Of a stretch of 64,000 bases of DNA, positions 17,763 through 28,328 are shown one piece after another. Under the pieces are notes generated by a model. That model saw only the letters and a program-made list of their open reading frames with translations. It had not been told where the DNA came from and did not search any database. Numbering within the stretch: the first letter of the stretch is position 1; each line of letters begins with the position of its first letter. The position numbers and the translations under genes are program-made. The stretch is from Janthinobacterium sp. TB1-E2 (GTDB lineage Bacteria; Pseudomonadota; Gammaproteobacteria; Burkholderiales; Burkholderiaceae_D): positions 3,782,001 to 3,846,000 of the forward strand of contig NZ_CP142523.1 in the NCBI RefSeq assembly GCF_036885605.1, read 5' to 3'.

Positions 17763-17789
17763 GGGGTCAGACCCGGCGGGTCTGACCCC
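17763..17789. terminator. Perfect 12-bp hairpin between ppc and gap
   Basis: GGGGTCAGACCC, a GGC loop and GGGTCTGACCCC form a perfect stem. It lies 27 nt past the ppc stop and 57 nt before the gap start, so it could end ppc transcription. There is no clear U-run directly after it on the minus strand. The same 12-bp arms occur at 37969-37996, so it is also a dispersed repeat. Confidence 0.6.
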
Positions 17790-17816
17790 GGATTTTCGGC
17801 GGCTCTGCCCTAAAAA

Positions 17817-20570
<2,754 letters not shown>

Positions 20571-21033
20571 GGTATGTATTTCCTGGGGCGGCCACGGCGG
20601 CACCGCACAGATTGCGTAGTTCGCGCTTCCCGGCCCGGGAAACGCCCATCGTCGAATTTGTAGTAAATTTACCTTATTGCTTCACCATCCTCTTGATTTC
20701 CATCAAAAAAAATCCTACTCAAAGGGCCAACAAGGGCTTACGAGCTATTTACCAGGGCAACAATATGAAAATTTACTACGCATTTAAGCGAAAGGCAATC
20801 AACTTTTGTCTTTCGAAGCGGAAAAGTGACGGCGCAACACACACGGCCGGCGCTCTCCTGTATGCTGCGGATGAAACAAGGATGTAATCCACATCTTTCA
20901 CACACCTGACAAAAACGTAGCGAGCGGATGAGAGTTGTGGCCGAGAAGCGCAGCTGTGCGGATGCACAGTGAGCATCGCAGGCCGCAAATCGCGATGCGC
21001 AGTAGCTTTGTCGGGTGTTTACTCTCTACTCCC
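20571..21033. other. Intergenic region between ppc and nsrR, no gene seen
   Basis: The first 300 bases are AT-richer than their surroundings and must hold the ppc promoter. A 91-codon frame at 20612-20887 lacks a ribosome-binding site and family features. The last part (20902-21018) is a long folded palindrome described separately. A small CGAAAG/CTTTCG hairpin lies near 20789-20817. Confidence 0.6.
20902..21018 (+). other. Structured multi-stem element directly upstream of nsrR
   Basis: An outer 12-bp stem, ACACCTGACAAA (20902-20913) with TTTGTCGGGTGT (21007-21018), has one T-G wobble and closes about 93 nt. Inside are a perfect hairpin CTGTGC-GGAT-GCACAG (20954-20969) and a perfect 7-bp stem GCATCGC/GCGATGC (20973-20979 and 20992-20998). 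GGCC at 20939-20942 and 20981-20984 offers an alternative pairing. The element ends 15 nt before the nsrR ATG, which has no Shine-Dalgarno sequence of its own. It could be a structured leader, a small RNA or a MITE-like repeat; the sequence alone does not decide. Confidence 0.6.
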
Positions 21034-21489
21034 ATGCGACTGACTGCCTATACCGACTACACCCTGCGCACCCTGATGTACCTGGGCGTGCACCGCGACC
21101 GCCTCGTCACCATCCAGGACATCGCCGACCTGCATGCCATCTCGAAAAATCATTTGATGAAGGTGGTGCACCAGCTGGGCCTGTCCGGCATCGTGGAAAC
21201 GGTGCGTGGGCGCAATGGCGGCCTGCGCCTGGCGCGCGATCCGGCCGAGATCAATATCGGCACCGTCGTGCGCGAGACGGAAAACGATTTTTTCATGGCG
21301 GAATGTTTCAACAAAGAAAACAATACCTGCCCGCTGACACCCGATTGCCTGCTGAAAGCCAAGCTGGGCCAGGCCACGGCCGCCTTCCTGGCCGTGCTCG
21401 ACACGGTGACCCTGGCGTCGATACTCGAAGCGACGCCGGGCGCGCCCGCGCTGGCGGCCGGCGTGATCCCCCTGCGCGTGGCAAAGTAA
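21034..21489 (+). CDS. nsrR: Rrf2-family NO-sensing repressor NsrR
   Basis: A 151-residue iron-sulfur repressor. The winged helix (about 1-75) opens MRLTAYTDYTLRTLMYLG and contains VTIQDIADLHAISKNHLMKV and RGRNGGLRLA. The cluster ligands C91, C99 and C105 sit in ECFNKENNTCPLTPDC; the spacing is C-x7-C-x5-C, slightly wider than the C-x4-C-x5-C of E. coli NsrR. Nitrosylation of the cluster relieves repression. The closest likely target is the hemerythrin-hmp operon at 23671-25299, whose upstream region has an NsrR-like site. The ATG lies 15 nt after the structured element. Confidence 0.9.
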   Translation: MRLTAYTDYTLRTLMYLGVHRDRLVTIQDIADLHAISKNHLMKVVHQLGLSGIVETVRGRNGGLRLARDPAEINIGTVVRETENDFFMAECFNKENNTCPLTPDCLLKAKLGQATAAFLAVLDTVTLASILEATPGAPALAAGVIPLRVAK

Positions 21490-21502
21490 GCACGCCAAAA
21501 AC

Positions 21503-21530
21503 AACAATGCCCGGCGAACCGGGCATTGTT
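21503..21530. terminator. Bidirectional terminator between nsrR and actP
   Basis: AACAATGCCCGG, loop CGAA and CCGGGCATTGTT make a perfect 12-bp stem. It is followed by TTTCC-like sequence on the plus strand and GTTTTTGG on the minus strand, so it can serve both convergent genes. Confidence 0.88.
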
Positions 21531-21553
21531 TCCTGCAGCGACTATCTAAAACA

Positions 21554-23236
21554 TCAATGCGCGCTGGCGCCTGCCGCGCCGATGCCCGTCTCCGAACGCA
21601 TTTGCTGCGCTTCGTAGCCGGCGCGGTCGATGCGCGCGCGCGGGCTCTTGTCGAGCACCGAGAACAGCCAGATGCCGACGAAGCCGGCCGTCATCGAGAA
21701 CAGCGCCGGCGAGGCGTAAGGAAACAGCGCTTCGCCATGGCCGAGCACGTCGACCCACACGGACTTCGACACCACCGTCAGCGCGACGGCCGTGGTCAAG
21801 CCGAGGAAGCCGCCGATGGTGGCGCCCCGCGTCGTGCAATCCTTCCACAGCACCGACATGAACAGCACGGGGAAGTTGGCCGAGGCGGCAATCGCGAAAG
21901 CCAGCGAGACCATGAAGGCGATGTTCTGCTTTTCAAAGGCGATGCCGAGCACCACGGCGATGATGCCCAGCACGATCGTCGTCACGCGCGACACTTTCAG
22001 TTCATTGGCGCCCGTGGCCTTGCCCTTCTTGATGACGGTGGCATACAGATCGTGCGACACGGCCGACGCGCCCGACAGGGTCAAGCCCGCCACGACGGCC
22101 AGAATCGTGGCAAACGCGACCGCCGACATGAAGCCGAGGAAGACGTTGCCGCCCACGGCCTTGGCCAGGTGCACGGCCGCCATGTTGTTACCGCCCAGCA
22201 GCTTGCCTGCCGCATCCTTGAACTCGGGATTGGTGCTCACCAGCACGATGGCGCCAAAGCCGATGATGAAGGTCAGGATGTAGAAATAGGCGATCCAGGT
22301 GGTGGCCCAGAACACGGATTTGCGCGCTTCCTTGGCGCTCGGCACCGTGAAGAAACGCATCAAAATGTGCGGCAAACCGGCCGTGCCGAACATCAGCGCC
22401 ATGCCGAACGAGATGGCCGAGATCGGGTCCTTGATGAAGGAACCAGGGCCCATGATGGCTTCCTTGGTGGCGTGCACGTCGACCGACTTGGCGAACAGCG
22501 CTTCCGGGCTGAAGTTGAATTGCGCCAGCACGGCCACGGCCATGAAGGTGGCGCCGCCCAGCAGCATCACGGCCTTGATGATCTGTACCCAGGTGGTGGC
22601 CGTCATGCCGCCGAACAGCACGTAGATCATCATCAAGGTACCGACCAGGACGACGGCGATCCAGTATTCGAGGCCGAACAGCAGCTTGATCAGCTGGCCC
22701 GCGCCCACCATCTGCGCGATCAGGTAGAACGCCACGACGACGAGGGTGCCGGACGCGGAAAAGATGCGGATCGGCGCCTGCTTGAAGCGATAGGCGGCCA
22801 CGTCGGCAAAGGTGAAGCGGCCCAGATTGCGCAGGCGCTCGGCCATCAAAAAGGTGATGACAGGCCAGCCGACGAGAAAGCCGATGGCGTAGATCAGGCC
22901 ATCGTAGCCGTTCAGGAAGACGGCGGCGGAAATGCCGAGAAACGAGGCGGCCGACATATAGTCGCCCGCGATGGCCAGGCCGTTCTGGAAGCCCGTGATG
23001 CCGCCGCCGGCCGTGTAGAAATCGGAGGCCGACTTGGTCTTCGCGGCCGCCCACTTGGTGACGAACAGGGTGAAGATGACGAAGGCGGCGAACATGATGA
23101 TCGCCGTCCAGTTGGTCGGTTGCTTGACGGCCTGGCCCAGGTCGGCGCCGGCCGCGAACACGGCGTTGCTGGCACCCAGCAAGGCCAAGGCGCTCAGACA
23201 GGACGCTCCGCGCAGCGCATGCTTGGCGGCGCTCAT
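21554..23236 (-). CDS. actP: Cation/acetate symporter (SSS family)
   Basis: A 560-residue inner-membrane sodium:solute symporter of the ActP type. An N-terminal signal-like segment is followed by about 13 membrane helices; recognisable motifs are [33 protein letters not shown], seen as SDFYTAGGG and [11 protein letters not shown], then [16 protein letters not shown] and [15 protein letters not shown]. It takes up acetate and other short-chain acids. Its ATG overlaps the stop of the DUF485 gene as ATGA, the standard yjcH-actP arrangement. It converges on nsrR across a shared terminator. Confidence 0.93.
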   Translation of the reverse strand: MSAAKHALRGASCLSALALLGASNAVFAAGADLGQAVKQPTNWTAIIMFAAFVIFTLFVTKWAAAKTKSASDFYTAGGGITGFQNGLAIAGDYMSAASFLGISAAVFLNGYDGLIYAIGFLVGWPVITFLMAERLRNLGRFTFADVAAYRFKQAPIRIFSASGTLVVVAFYLIAQMVGAGQLIKLLFGLEYWIAVVLVGTLMMIYVLFGGMTATTWVQIIKAVMLLGGATFMAVAVLAQFNFSPEALFAKSVDVHATKEAIMGPGSFIKDPISAISFGMALMFGTAGLPHILMRFFTVPSAKEARKSVFWATTWIAYFYILTFIIGFGAIVLVSTNPEFKDAAGKLLGGNNMAAVHLAKAVGGNVFLGFMSAVAFATILAVVAGLTLSGASAVSHDLYATVIKKGKATGANELKVSRVTTIVLGIIAVVLGIAFEKQNIAFMVSLAFAIAASANFPVLFMSVLWKDCTTRGATIGGFLGLTTAVALTVVSKSVWVDVLGHGEALFPYASPALFSMTAGFVGIWLFSVLDKSPRARIDRAGYEAQQMRSETGIGAAGASAH

Positions 23237-23541
23237 GCCTGCACCCGTGCCTGGATGGCGTTGCTCAGGTCGTCGAATTGCTTGTTGGCGCGGCGCACAT
23301 AGATGCCGGTAACCAGTACGGTAAACACGATGACGAACAGGCCGATCGGCATGCCCCAGGTCATCACGCCGGCGCCCGTTTTCGTGGCCAGGAATTCCTT
23401 GTTGAAGGCGATGAGCAGGATGTAGCCGTAGTACACGAGCATCATCAGGCCCGTCAGTGCCCAGCCGAAGCGGGAACGCACCTTGACCAGCTGATGATAG
23501 CTGGGGTCGCTCTTGATTTTTTGAACCAGATCGTCATGCAT
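23233..23541 (-). CDS. yjcH: DUF485 membrane protein (YjcH-like)
   Basis: A 102-residue protein with two membrane helices ([20 protein letters not shown] and [16 protein letters not shown]) and the family start [22 protein letters not shown]485 proteins accompany ActP acetate permeases; their exact role is unknown. AGGAGG lies 7 nt before the ATG at 23541, which fixes the start over an upstream ATG. It is translationally coupled to actP. Confidence 0.9.
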   Translation of the reverse strand: MHDDLVQKIKSDPSYHQLVKVRSRFGWALTGLMMLVYYGYILLIAFNKEFLATKTGAGVMTWGMPIGLFVIVFTVLVTGIYVRRANKQFDDLSNAIQARVQA

Positions 23542-23670
23542 TGTGTTGCCTCCTGTTATGTAAAAGCGTGCTCTTTTGTGCGAGCTTGGATTCACAGTAC
23601 AGCGCGAGGCTTACCCGCCCCTTACGGCAGCGTTTTTTCTCGCGGGGACAACATAAGGCAGGCAGAAAAA

Positions 23671-24852
23671 TCAGTTCAAGGCGGCAGCCGGTCCGAAGAA
23701 TTCATGGTGCGTCTGCTGTTCCGGCACGCCCAGTTCGCGCAAGTATTGCTTGACGGCCCGCATGAATGGCTGCGGTCCCAGGAAATAGGCATCGACATCG
23801 CGCGAGGCCGGCAGCCAGTCATTCAGCTGCTCTTTATTCAGCAAGCCGACGGCATCCGGTGCATCGTGTTCGCCACCATGTTCCGCATAGCAGTAATAGC
23901 GCTGCAGCTGCGGATGTTGCGCGGCCAGCTCGTCGATCTGCGCGCGAAACGCATGCACGCCGTGGTTGCGCGCCGCGTGGATGAAGTGCACGGGACGCTT
24001 GCCGCGCAGGGCCGCCGTCAGCATGGCCAAGGTCGGCGTGATGCCCACGCCGCCGCTGATCAGCACCAGCGGCTTGTCGCTGTCTTTCAGCACGAAGTCG
24101 CCCGATGGCGGCGTCAGCTGCACAGTGTCGCCCGCCTGCACATGGTCGTGGAAATGGTTCGACACCTTGCCGCCCGCTTCGCGCTTGACGCTGATGCGGT
24201 AGGTCTGGCCATTGCTGGCGGCCGACAGCGAGTACTGGCGGCGCATGGGCACGCCATCGACGGTGGCCACCACGCCGATGTACTGGCCTGGCGCGAAGTC
24301 GAGCACGGGCTGGCCATCAACGGGCGCCAGCAGGAAGGATGTGATCTCGCCGCTTTCCACTGTCTTGCTGCGCACGGTAAAGTCGCGCGCGCCGCTCCAG
24401 CCGCCCGGTGCGGCCGCCTGCGCCTTGTAGATGCGCCCTTCTTCGCCGGCCAGGATGTCGGCCAGCTGGCCGTAGGCCGCGCCCCAGGCATCGATGACGG
24501 CATCGCTGGCGACCTCTGCGCCCAGCACTTCGCGGATCGCCTGCAGCAGGCTGGCACCCACGAGCGGATAGTGCTCGGCGCGAATCTGCAAGGCCACATG
24601 CTTGTTGACGATGGTCGACACGAGGTCGCCCAGCGCATCCAGTTGATCGATATGCTTGGCATACATCAGCACGCCATTGGCTAGCGCGCGCTGCTGGTCG
24701 CCGCTGTGCTGGTGCGCCTGGTTAAAGTACGGCAGCACTTCCGGATGGTCGCGGAACAGATTCTTGTAGAAGTGGCGCGTCAGCGCTTCGCCGCCCTGCT
24801 CGAGGATGGGGACGGTGGCCGTGATGATGGCGCGTTGTTCTTGGGTCAGCAT
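23671..24852 (-). CDS. hmp: Flavohemoprotein, nitric oxide dioxygenase
   Basis: A 393-residue NO dioxygenase that turns NO and O2 into nitrate using NAD(P)H. The globin domain (about 1-140) has LTQEQRAIITATVP, PYFN and the proximal-His region NKHVALQIRAEHYPLVG. The FAD-binding domain has RQYSLSAASNG and the NAD domain GGVGITPTLAML, ending HHEFFGP. AGGAG precedes the ATG by 6 nt. It follows a hemerythrin gene by 33 nt, and both are likely repressed by NsrR. Confidence 0.95.
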   Translation of the reverse strand: MLTQEQRAIITATVPILEQGGEALTRHFYKNLFRDHPEVLPYFNQAHQHSGDQQRALANGVLMYAKHIDQLDALGDLVSTIVNKHVALQIRAEHYPLVGASLLQAIREVLGAEVASDAVIDAWGAAYGQLADILAGEEGRIYKAQAAAPGGWSGARDFTVRSKTVESGEITSFLLAPVDGQPVLDFAPGQYIGVVATVDGVPMRRQYSLSAASNGQTYRISVKREAGGKVSNHFHDHVQAGDTVQLTPPSGDFVLKDSDKPLVLISGGVGITPTLAMLTAALRGKRPVHFIHAARNHGVHAFRAQIDELAAQHPQLQRYYCYAEHGGEHDAPDAVGLLNKEQLNDWLPASRDVDAYFLGPQPFMRAVKQYLRELGVPEQQTHHEFFGPAAALN

Positions 24853-24885
24853 GTAAAACTCCTGTGTGGATATGGGTAAGCGGTC

Positions 24886-25299
24886 TCAGGCCAGCGTCTC
24901 TACAGCTGGATATAACTCATGGTCTTCGCGGCGCATGCGCTGGAACAGCGCGTGCAGCACGGTATTGGCTTCGCTGCGGAAGGCTTCCGGTTCGGCTTCC
25001 AGGCGCACGGGCGTATTCCAGCGGCCGGCGAAATCGAGGTAAGCGCCGGCGATGCCGTGCATTTCGTTTTCGTACTGGCGCCCCAGCTGGGCCACCTTGG
25101 CCACGCCGGACGCTTGCGCGGCCGGATACAGGTAGCGCTGCTCGACGGCCAGGTGCAGCTTGATCAAGCCGCTCATGGCGATGATCTGTTCGGCAATCGC
25201 CTGCGCCTGCGCGGCCACACCGCCGCGCGCCAGCTGGCGCAAGTCGTCGATGGCGGCCAGGATGGCCAGATGCTGCTGTTTGAATTTGTCGATATTCAT
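24886..25299 (-). CDS. Hemerythrin-domain protein
   Basis: A 137-residue four-helix hemerythrin-like (HHE) protein. Candidate diiron ligands are His in QQHLAI, LHLAVEQRYLYP, NEMHGIAG and REDHELYP, in the expected order. Proteins of this type next to hmp bind O2 or NO or help protect iron centres. It is the first gene of the operon with hmp. The likely NsrR site lies 48-70 nt upstream of its ATG. Confidence 0.88.
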   Translation of the reverse strand: MNIDKFKQQHLAILAAIDDLRQLARGGVAAQAQAIAEQIIAMSGLIKLHLAVEQRYLYPAAQASGVAKVAQLGRQYENEMHGIAGAYLDFAGRWNTPVRLEAEPEAFRSEANTVLHALFQRMRREDHELYPAVETLA

Positions 25300-25346
25300 G
25301 GCGTTTTTCTCTTGTTGAGTGCAGCCAGTGTAGCGGAATTGGCATA

Positions 25347-25369
25347 AACATGCAAATTACATGTATCTT
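25347..25369 (-). promoter_or_regulatory. NsrR-like operator upstream of the hemerythrin-hmp operon
   Basis: Half sites AACATGCAAAT and ACATGTATCTT around one central base match the E. coli-type NsrR motif (AAGATGCATTT, one base, AAATGCATCTT) at 17 of 22 positions. The site is upstream of two NO-related genes, with nsrR itself 4 kb away. The consensus is from established work on NsrR; binding here is inferred. Confidence 0.7.
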
Positions 25370-25525
25370 TAAAGCTTCGACGTTTCCTGGAGGAATGTAA
25401 ATCGACATGCGCCACTATGTGCGGCACAGAACACAAGCTTCCGCGATGCCTGCCTATAATTTGCTCATCACAGCGCGGGCCCGTTTGCAGCCGTGCCGCA
25501 CCCTCCACTCCAGCCAAGGATGAGC

Positions 25526-26419
25526 ATGAGAATGAAGACGGACACTGCCAAGACGGGCACGGGCCAGGCGCAGCAACTGGCCGGCATCATCAACGAACAC
25601 CACACGGAACTGCTGGACGGCTGGATGGCCGGCCTGATCGCCCGCCTGGTGCGGCGCGACAAGATCGCGGAAAACGAGCTGCGCCAGCAGGCATCGCAAT
25701 TGCTACCGCTGCTGGCGGGCGCGCTGGAAAGCGGCGACTCGTTCGACATCGAAGGCGGCGCCTGGGACGATACGCGCCAGCTGATCGCGGAAATATCGCA
25801 GTCGCGCGTGCGCCAGGGCTATTCGCCGATCGACACGGCCAGCTTCATGTTCGCCTTGAAAGAGCCGCTGTTCGGCTACCTGCGCAAGGCGATCACGGCG
25901 CAGCCGGAGCAGCTGGGCGACGCCATCGTCAGCACCAGCAAACTGTTCGACGAGCTGGGCCTGCTGACCATCGCCATCTACCAGAAGGCGCGCGAACAGG
26001 TGATTCTGCGCCAGCAGCAGGAATTGCTGGAACTGTCCACGCCCGTCGTGCAGCTGTGGCAAAACGTGCTGGCCCTGCCCCTGATCGGTACCCTCGACAG
26101 CGCACGCACGCAGGTGGTGATGGAGAGCCTGCTGCAAAAGATCGTCGATACGGGTGCCCTGATCGCCATCATCGACATCACGGGCGTGCCGACCGTCGAC
26201 ACCCTGGTGGCGCAGCACCTGCTGAAAACCATCGCCGCCGCGCGCCTGATGGGCGCCGACTGCATCATCAGCGGCATCCGCCCGCAGATCGCACAAACCA
26301 TCGTGCACCTGGGCGTCAACCTGGAAGACGTGATGACCAAGGCCACCTTGGCCGACGCCTTCGTCGTGGCCCTGAAACGCACGGGCTCCAGCATCAGCTA
26401 CCAGCAGCAAGCACACTGA
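25526..26419 (+). CDS. RsbR-like stressosome scaffold and sensor
   Basis: A 297-residue RsbR homologue. The N-terminal helical sensor (about 1-165) fits the RsbRD-N type, with GYSPIDTASFMFALKEPLF and RQQQELLELSTPVVQLW. The C-terminal STAS domain (about 175-290) has the phosphorylatable Thr226 in DITGVPTVDT; the second site is Ser in the SGIRP motif where Bacillus RsbR has Thr. RsbR and RsbS form the large stressosome complex that binds RsbT. AAGGA precedes the ATG at 25526 by 5 nt; two other in-frame ATGs are nearby. It heads the cluster and is divergent from the hemerythrin gene. Confidence 0.88.
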   Translation: MRMKTDTAKTGTGQAQQLAGIINEHHTELLDGWMAGLIARLVRRDKIAENELRQQASQLLPLLAGALESGDSFDIEGGAWDDTRQLIAEISQSRVRQGYSPIDTASFMFALKEPLFGYLRKAITAQPEQLGDAIVSTSKLFDELGLLTIAIYQKAREQVILRQQQELLELSTPVVQLWQNVLALPLIGTLDSARTQVVMESLLQKIVDTGALIAIIDITGVPTVDTLVAQHLLKTIAAARLMGADCIISGIRPQIAQTIVHLGVNLEDVMTKATLADAFVVALKRTGSSISYQQQAH

Positions 26420-26426
26420 GGAGCCT

Positions 26427-26789
26427 ATGGAAAGAATCCCCATTTTACGCATGGGCCGGCTGCTGCTGGTGACGATCCAGGTGGACATGCACGACCGCCT
26501 GGCGATGACCTTGCAGGACGACCTGACTACCCGCATCGTGACGGACCGCGCCACGGGCGTGCTGATCGACATTTCCGCGCTTGACATCGTGGACTCCTTC
26601 ATCGGCCGCATGATCAGCAACACGGCGGCGATGGCGAAAATCCTCGACGCGCGCACCGTCGTCGTCGGCATGCAGCCAGCCGTCGCCATCACCCTGGTGG
26701 AACTGGGGCTGACCCTGGAAGGCGTGAGCACGGCGCTCAACGTGGAGCTGGGCATCAAGATGCTGGAACGGGGCGGCGCATGCGCATGA
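26427..26789 (+). CDS. RsbS-like STAS-domain antagonist
   Basis: A 120-residue single STAS protein. Ser57 in DIVDSFIGRM is at the position phosphorylated by RsbT in Bacillus RsbS (Ser59). It starts 7 nt after rsbR with a strong GAGGAG site. It should co-assemble with RsbR and hold RsbT until phosphorylated. Confidence 0.9.
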   Translation: MERIPILRMGRLLLVTIQVDMHDRLAMTLQDDLTTRIVTDRATGVLIDISALDIVDSFIGRMISNTAAMAKILDARTVVVGMQPAVAITLVELGLTLEGVSTALNVELGIKMLERGGACA

Positions 26790-26799
26790 CGGGGGCGCC

Positions 26800-27246
26800 A
26801 TGCTAGGCGCGCAGGCACAGGAGCGGACGCAGACGGGAGGGCCGCAGACGCAGCAGATCCTGCCCCTGCATAGCGACGAAGACGTCGTGCGCTTGCGCAA
26901 GCAGGTACGCGACAGCATGGTCGCCATGGGGTTTGGCCTGATCGAACAGACCAAGATCATCACGGCGGCCAGCGAGCTGGCGCGCAACACCCTGCGCTAC
27001 GGCGGCGGCGGCGAAGCGCGCATCGCGCGCGTCTGCGATGGCGCGCGTCAGGGACTGGAGCTGCGCTTTGTCGATGCGGGACCGGGCATCGACGATATTC
27101 CCCTGGCGCTGACCGATGGCTACACCAGCGGCGGCGGGCTGGGACTGGGGCTGGGCGGCGCCAAGCGCCTGGCCGACGCATTTCACATCGACACGGCGCC
27201 CGGCGCGGGCACCACCGTCACCATCGCGAAATGGAAGCTGTTTTGA
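26800..27246 (+). CDS. RsbT-like switch serine/threonine kinase
   Basis: A 148-residue GHKL-type kinase. The N box is ASELARNTLRYGG, the G1 box is DAGPGID and the glycine lid is GLGLGLGGAKRL. RsbT phosphorylates RsbR and RsbS, leaves the stressosome and activates a partner. It starts 10 nt after the RsbS gene and overlaps the next gene by 16 nt. No RsbU, its partner in Bacillus, is present here. Confidence 0.9.
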   Translation: MLGAQAQERTQTGGPQTQQILPLHSDEDVVRLRKQVRDSMVAMGFGLIEQTKIITAASELARNTLRYGGGGEARIARVCDGARQGLELRFVDAGPGIDDIPLALTDGYTSGGGLGLGLGGAKRLADAFHIDTAPGAGTTVTIAKWKLF

Positions 27247-28328
27247 ACCACCAGGAACCACAGCCTGACATTCTCAGGCAAAGAAGTTTTCCCATCGGCG
27301 AACCGAGCGAGATCGCCGCGGCCCGCCGCGCCGGCAACGAGCTGGCGCGCCGCATCGGCTTCGATGACGTGCGCACGGGCCAGCTGGCCATCATCATCAG
27401 CGAAGCGGCGACCAACATCGTCAAGCACGCGCAGCGCGGCGAAATCCTGCTGCGCAAGGTGCTGCGCGGCGGCACCAGCGGCATCGAAGTACTGGCCATC
27501 GACAACGGCCCCGGCATGGCCAATGTACGCCAGCACATGCAGGATGGCCATTCCACCACGGGCACCTATGGCGTGGGGCTGGGCGCGATACGCCGCCTGG
27601 GCCAGGAATTCGACCTGTACACGGCGCCTGGCAAGGGCACGGTGCTGATGGTGGTGGTCTGGGGGCAGCACGCCAGCAGCGCCATCCCCGCCCATCCGAA
27701 CTGGCGCATCGGCGCCGTGTGCCTGCCGCTGGCCTCGGAACAGGTGTGCGGCGACGCCTGGAACGTGGTCTGCGAAGGCCATGAACTGAGCCTGATGGTG
27801 GCCGATGGCCTGGGCCACGGCCCGCTGGCGGCGCGCGCCTCGGAACGCGCCAGCGCCTTGCTGGAAACCGACACGCCCGGCTTGCCGCCCCTGCCCGCGC
27901 CCTTCATCGAACTGGCCCACGGCGCCCTGCGCACGACGCGCGGCGCGGCCATGGCGGTGGCGCATATCGACAGCGCGCGCCGCGAATTGCGCTATGCGGG
28001 CGTGGGCAATATCGCCGCCTGCGCCTTCGATGCGCAGCAGCGCCGGCATCTGCTGTCGCATAACGGCATCGTCGGCAGCAACCTGCGCAAGGTGCAGGAG
28101 TTCTGCTATCCATGGCAGCTGGGCACGACCTTGATCATGCACTCGGACGGCTTGCACACGCGCTGGGACCTGGAACAGTATCCGGGCCTGGCGCAATGCC
28201 ACCCCAGCCTCGTCGCCGCCGTGCTGTACCGCGATTTTGCGCGCGGGCGCGACGACGTCACGGTGGTGGTGCTGCGCGAACATGAGGAATGCCAGGCCGT
28301 CACCGAGGAAAGGAGCGAAACAGCATGA
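27231..28328 (+). CDS. ATPase plus SpoIIE-type phosphatase (RsbX-like)
   Basis: A 365-residue two-domain protein. The first half (about 20-140) is a second RsbT/RsbW-type GHKL domain with SEAATNIVKHAQ, IDNGPGMANV and GTYGVGLGAIRRLG. The second half (about 155-355) is a PP2C/SpoIIE phosphatase with VADGLGHGPLAARAS and RDDVTVVVLR. By position it corresponds to RsbX, which dephosphorylates RsbS and RsbR and resets the stressosome. It overlaps the RsbT gene and is coupled to the following kinase by ATGA. Confidence 0.9.
   Translation: MEAVLNHQEPQPDILRQRSFPIGEPSEIAAARRAGNELARRIGFDDVRTGQLAIIISEAATNIVKHAQRGEILLRKVLRGGTSGIEVLAIDNGPGMANVRQHMQDGHSTTGTYGVGLGAIRRLGQEFDLYTAPGKGTVLMVVVWGQHASSAIPAHPNWRIGAVCLPLASEQVCGDAWNVVCEGHELSLMVADGLGHGPLAARASERASALLETDTPGLPPLPAPFIELAHGALRTTRGAAMAVAHIDSARRELRYAGVGNIAACAFDAQQRRHLLSHNGIVGSNLRKVQEFCYPWQLGTTLIMHSDGLHTRWDLEQYPGLAQCHPSLVAAVLYRDFARGRDDVTVVVLREHEECQAVTEERSETA

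Noticed and set aside
20612-20887. A 91-codon frame between ppc and nsrR
   Set aside because: No ribosome-binding site or family features, and it overlaps the region expected to hold the ppc promoter.
20902-21018. Integron attC site or phage att site as explanation of the structured element
   Set aside because: No cassette, integrase or core site (GTTRRRY-type) is present, and the internal stems do not follow the attC layout.
21554-23541. NsrR control of the acetate permease genes
   Set aside because: No site like that at 25347-25369 was found upstream of the DUF485 gene; proximity alone is not evidence.
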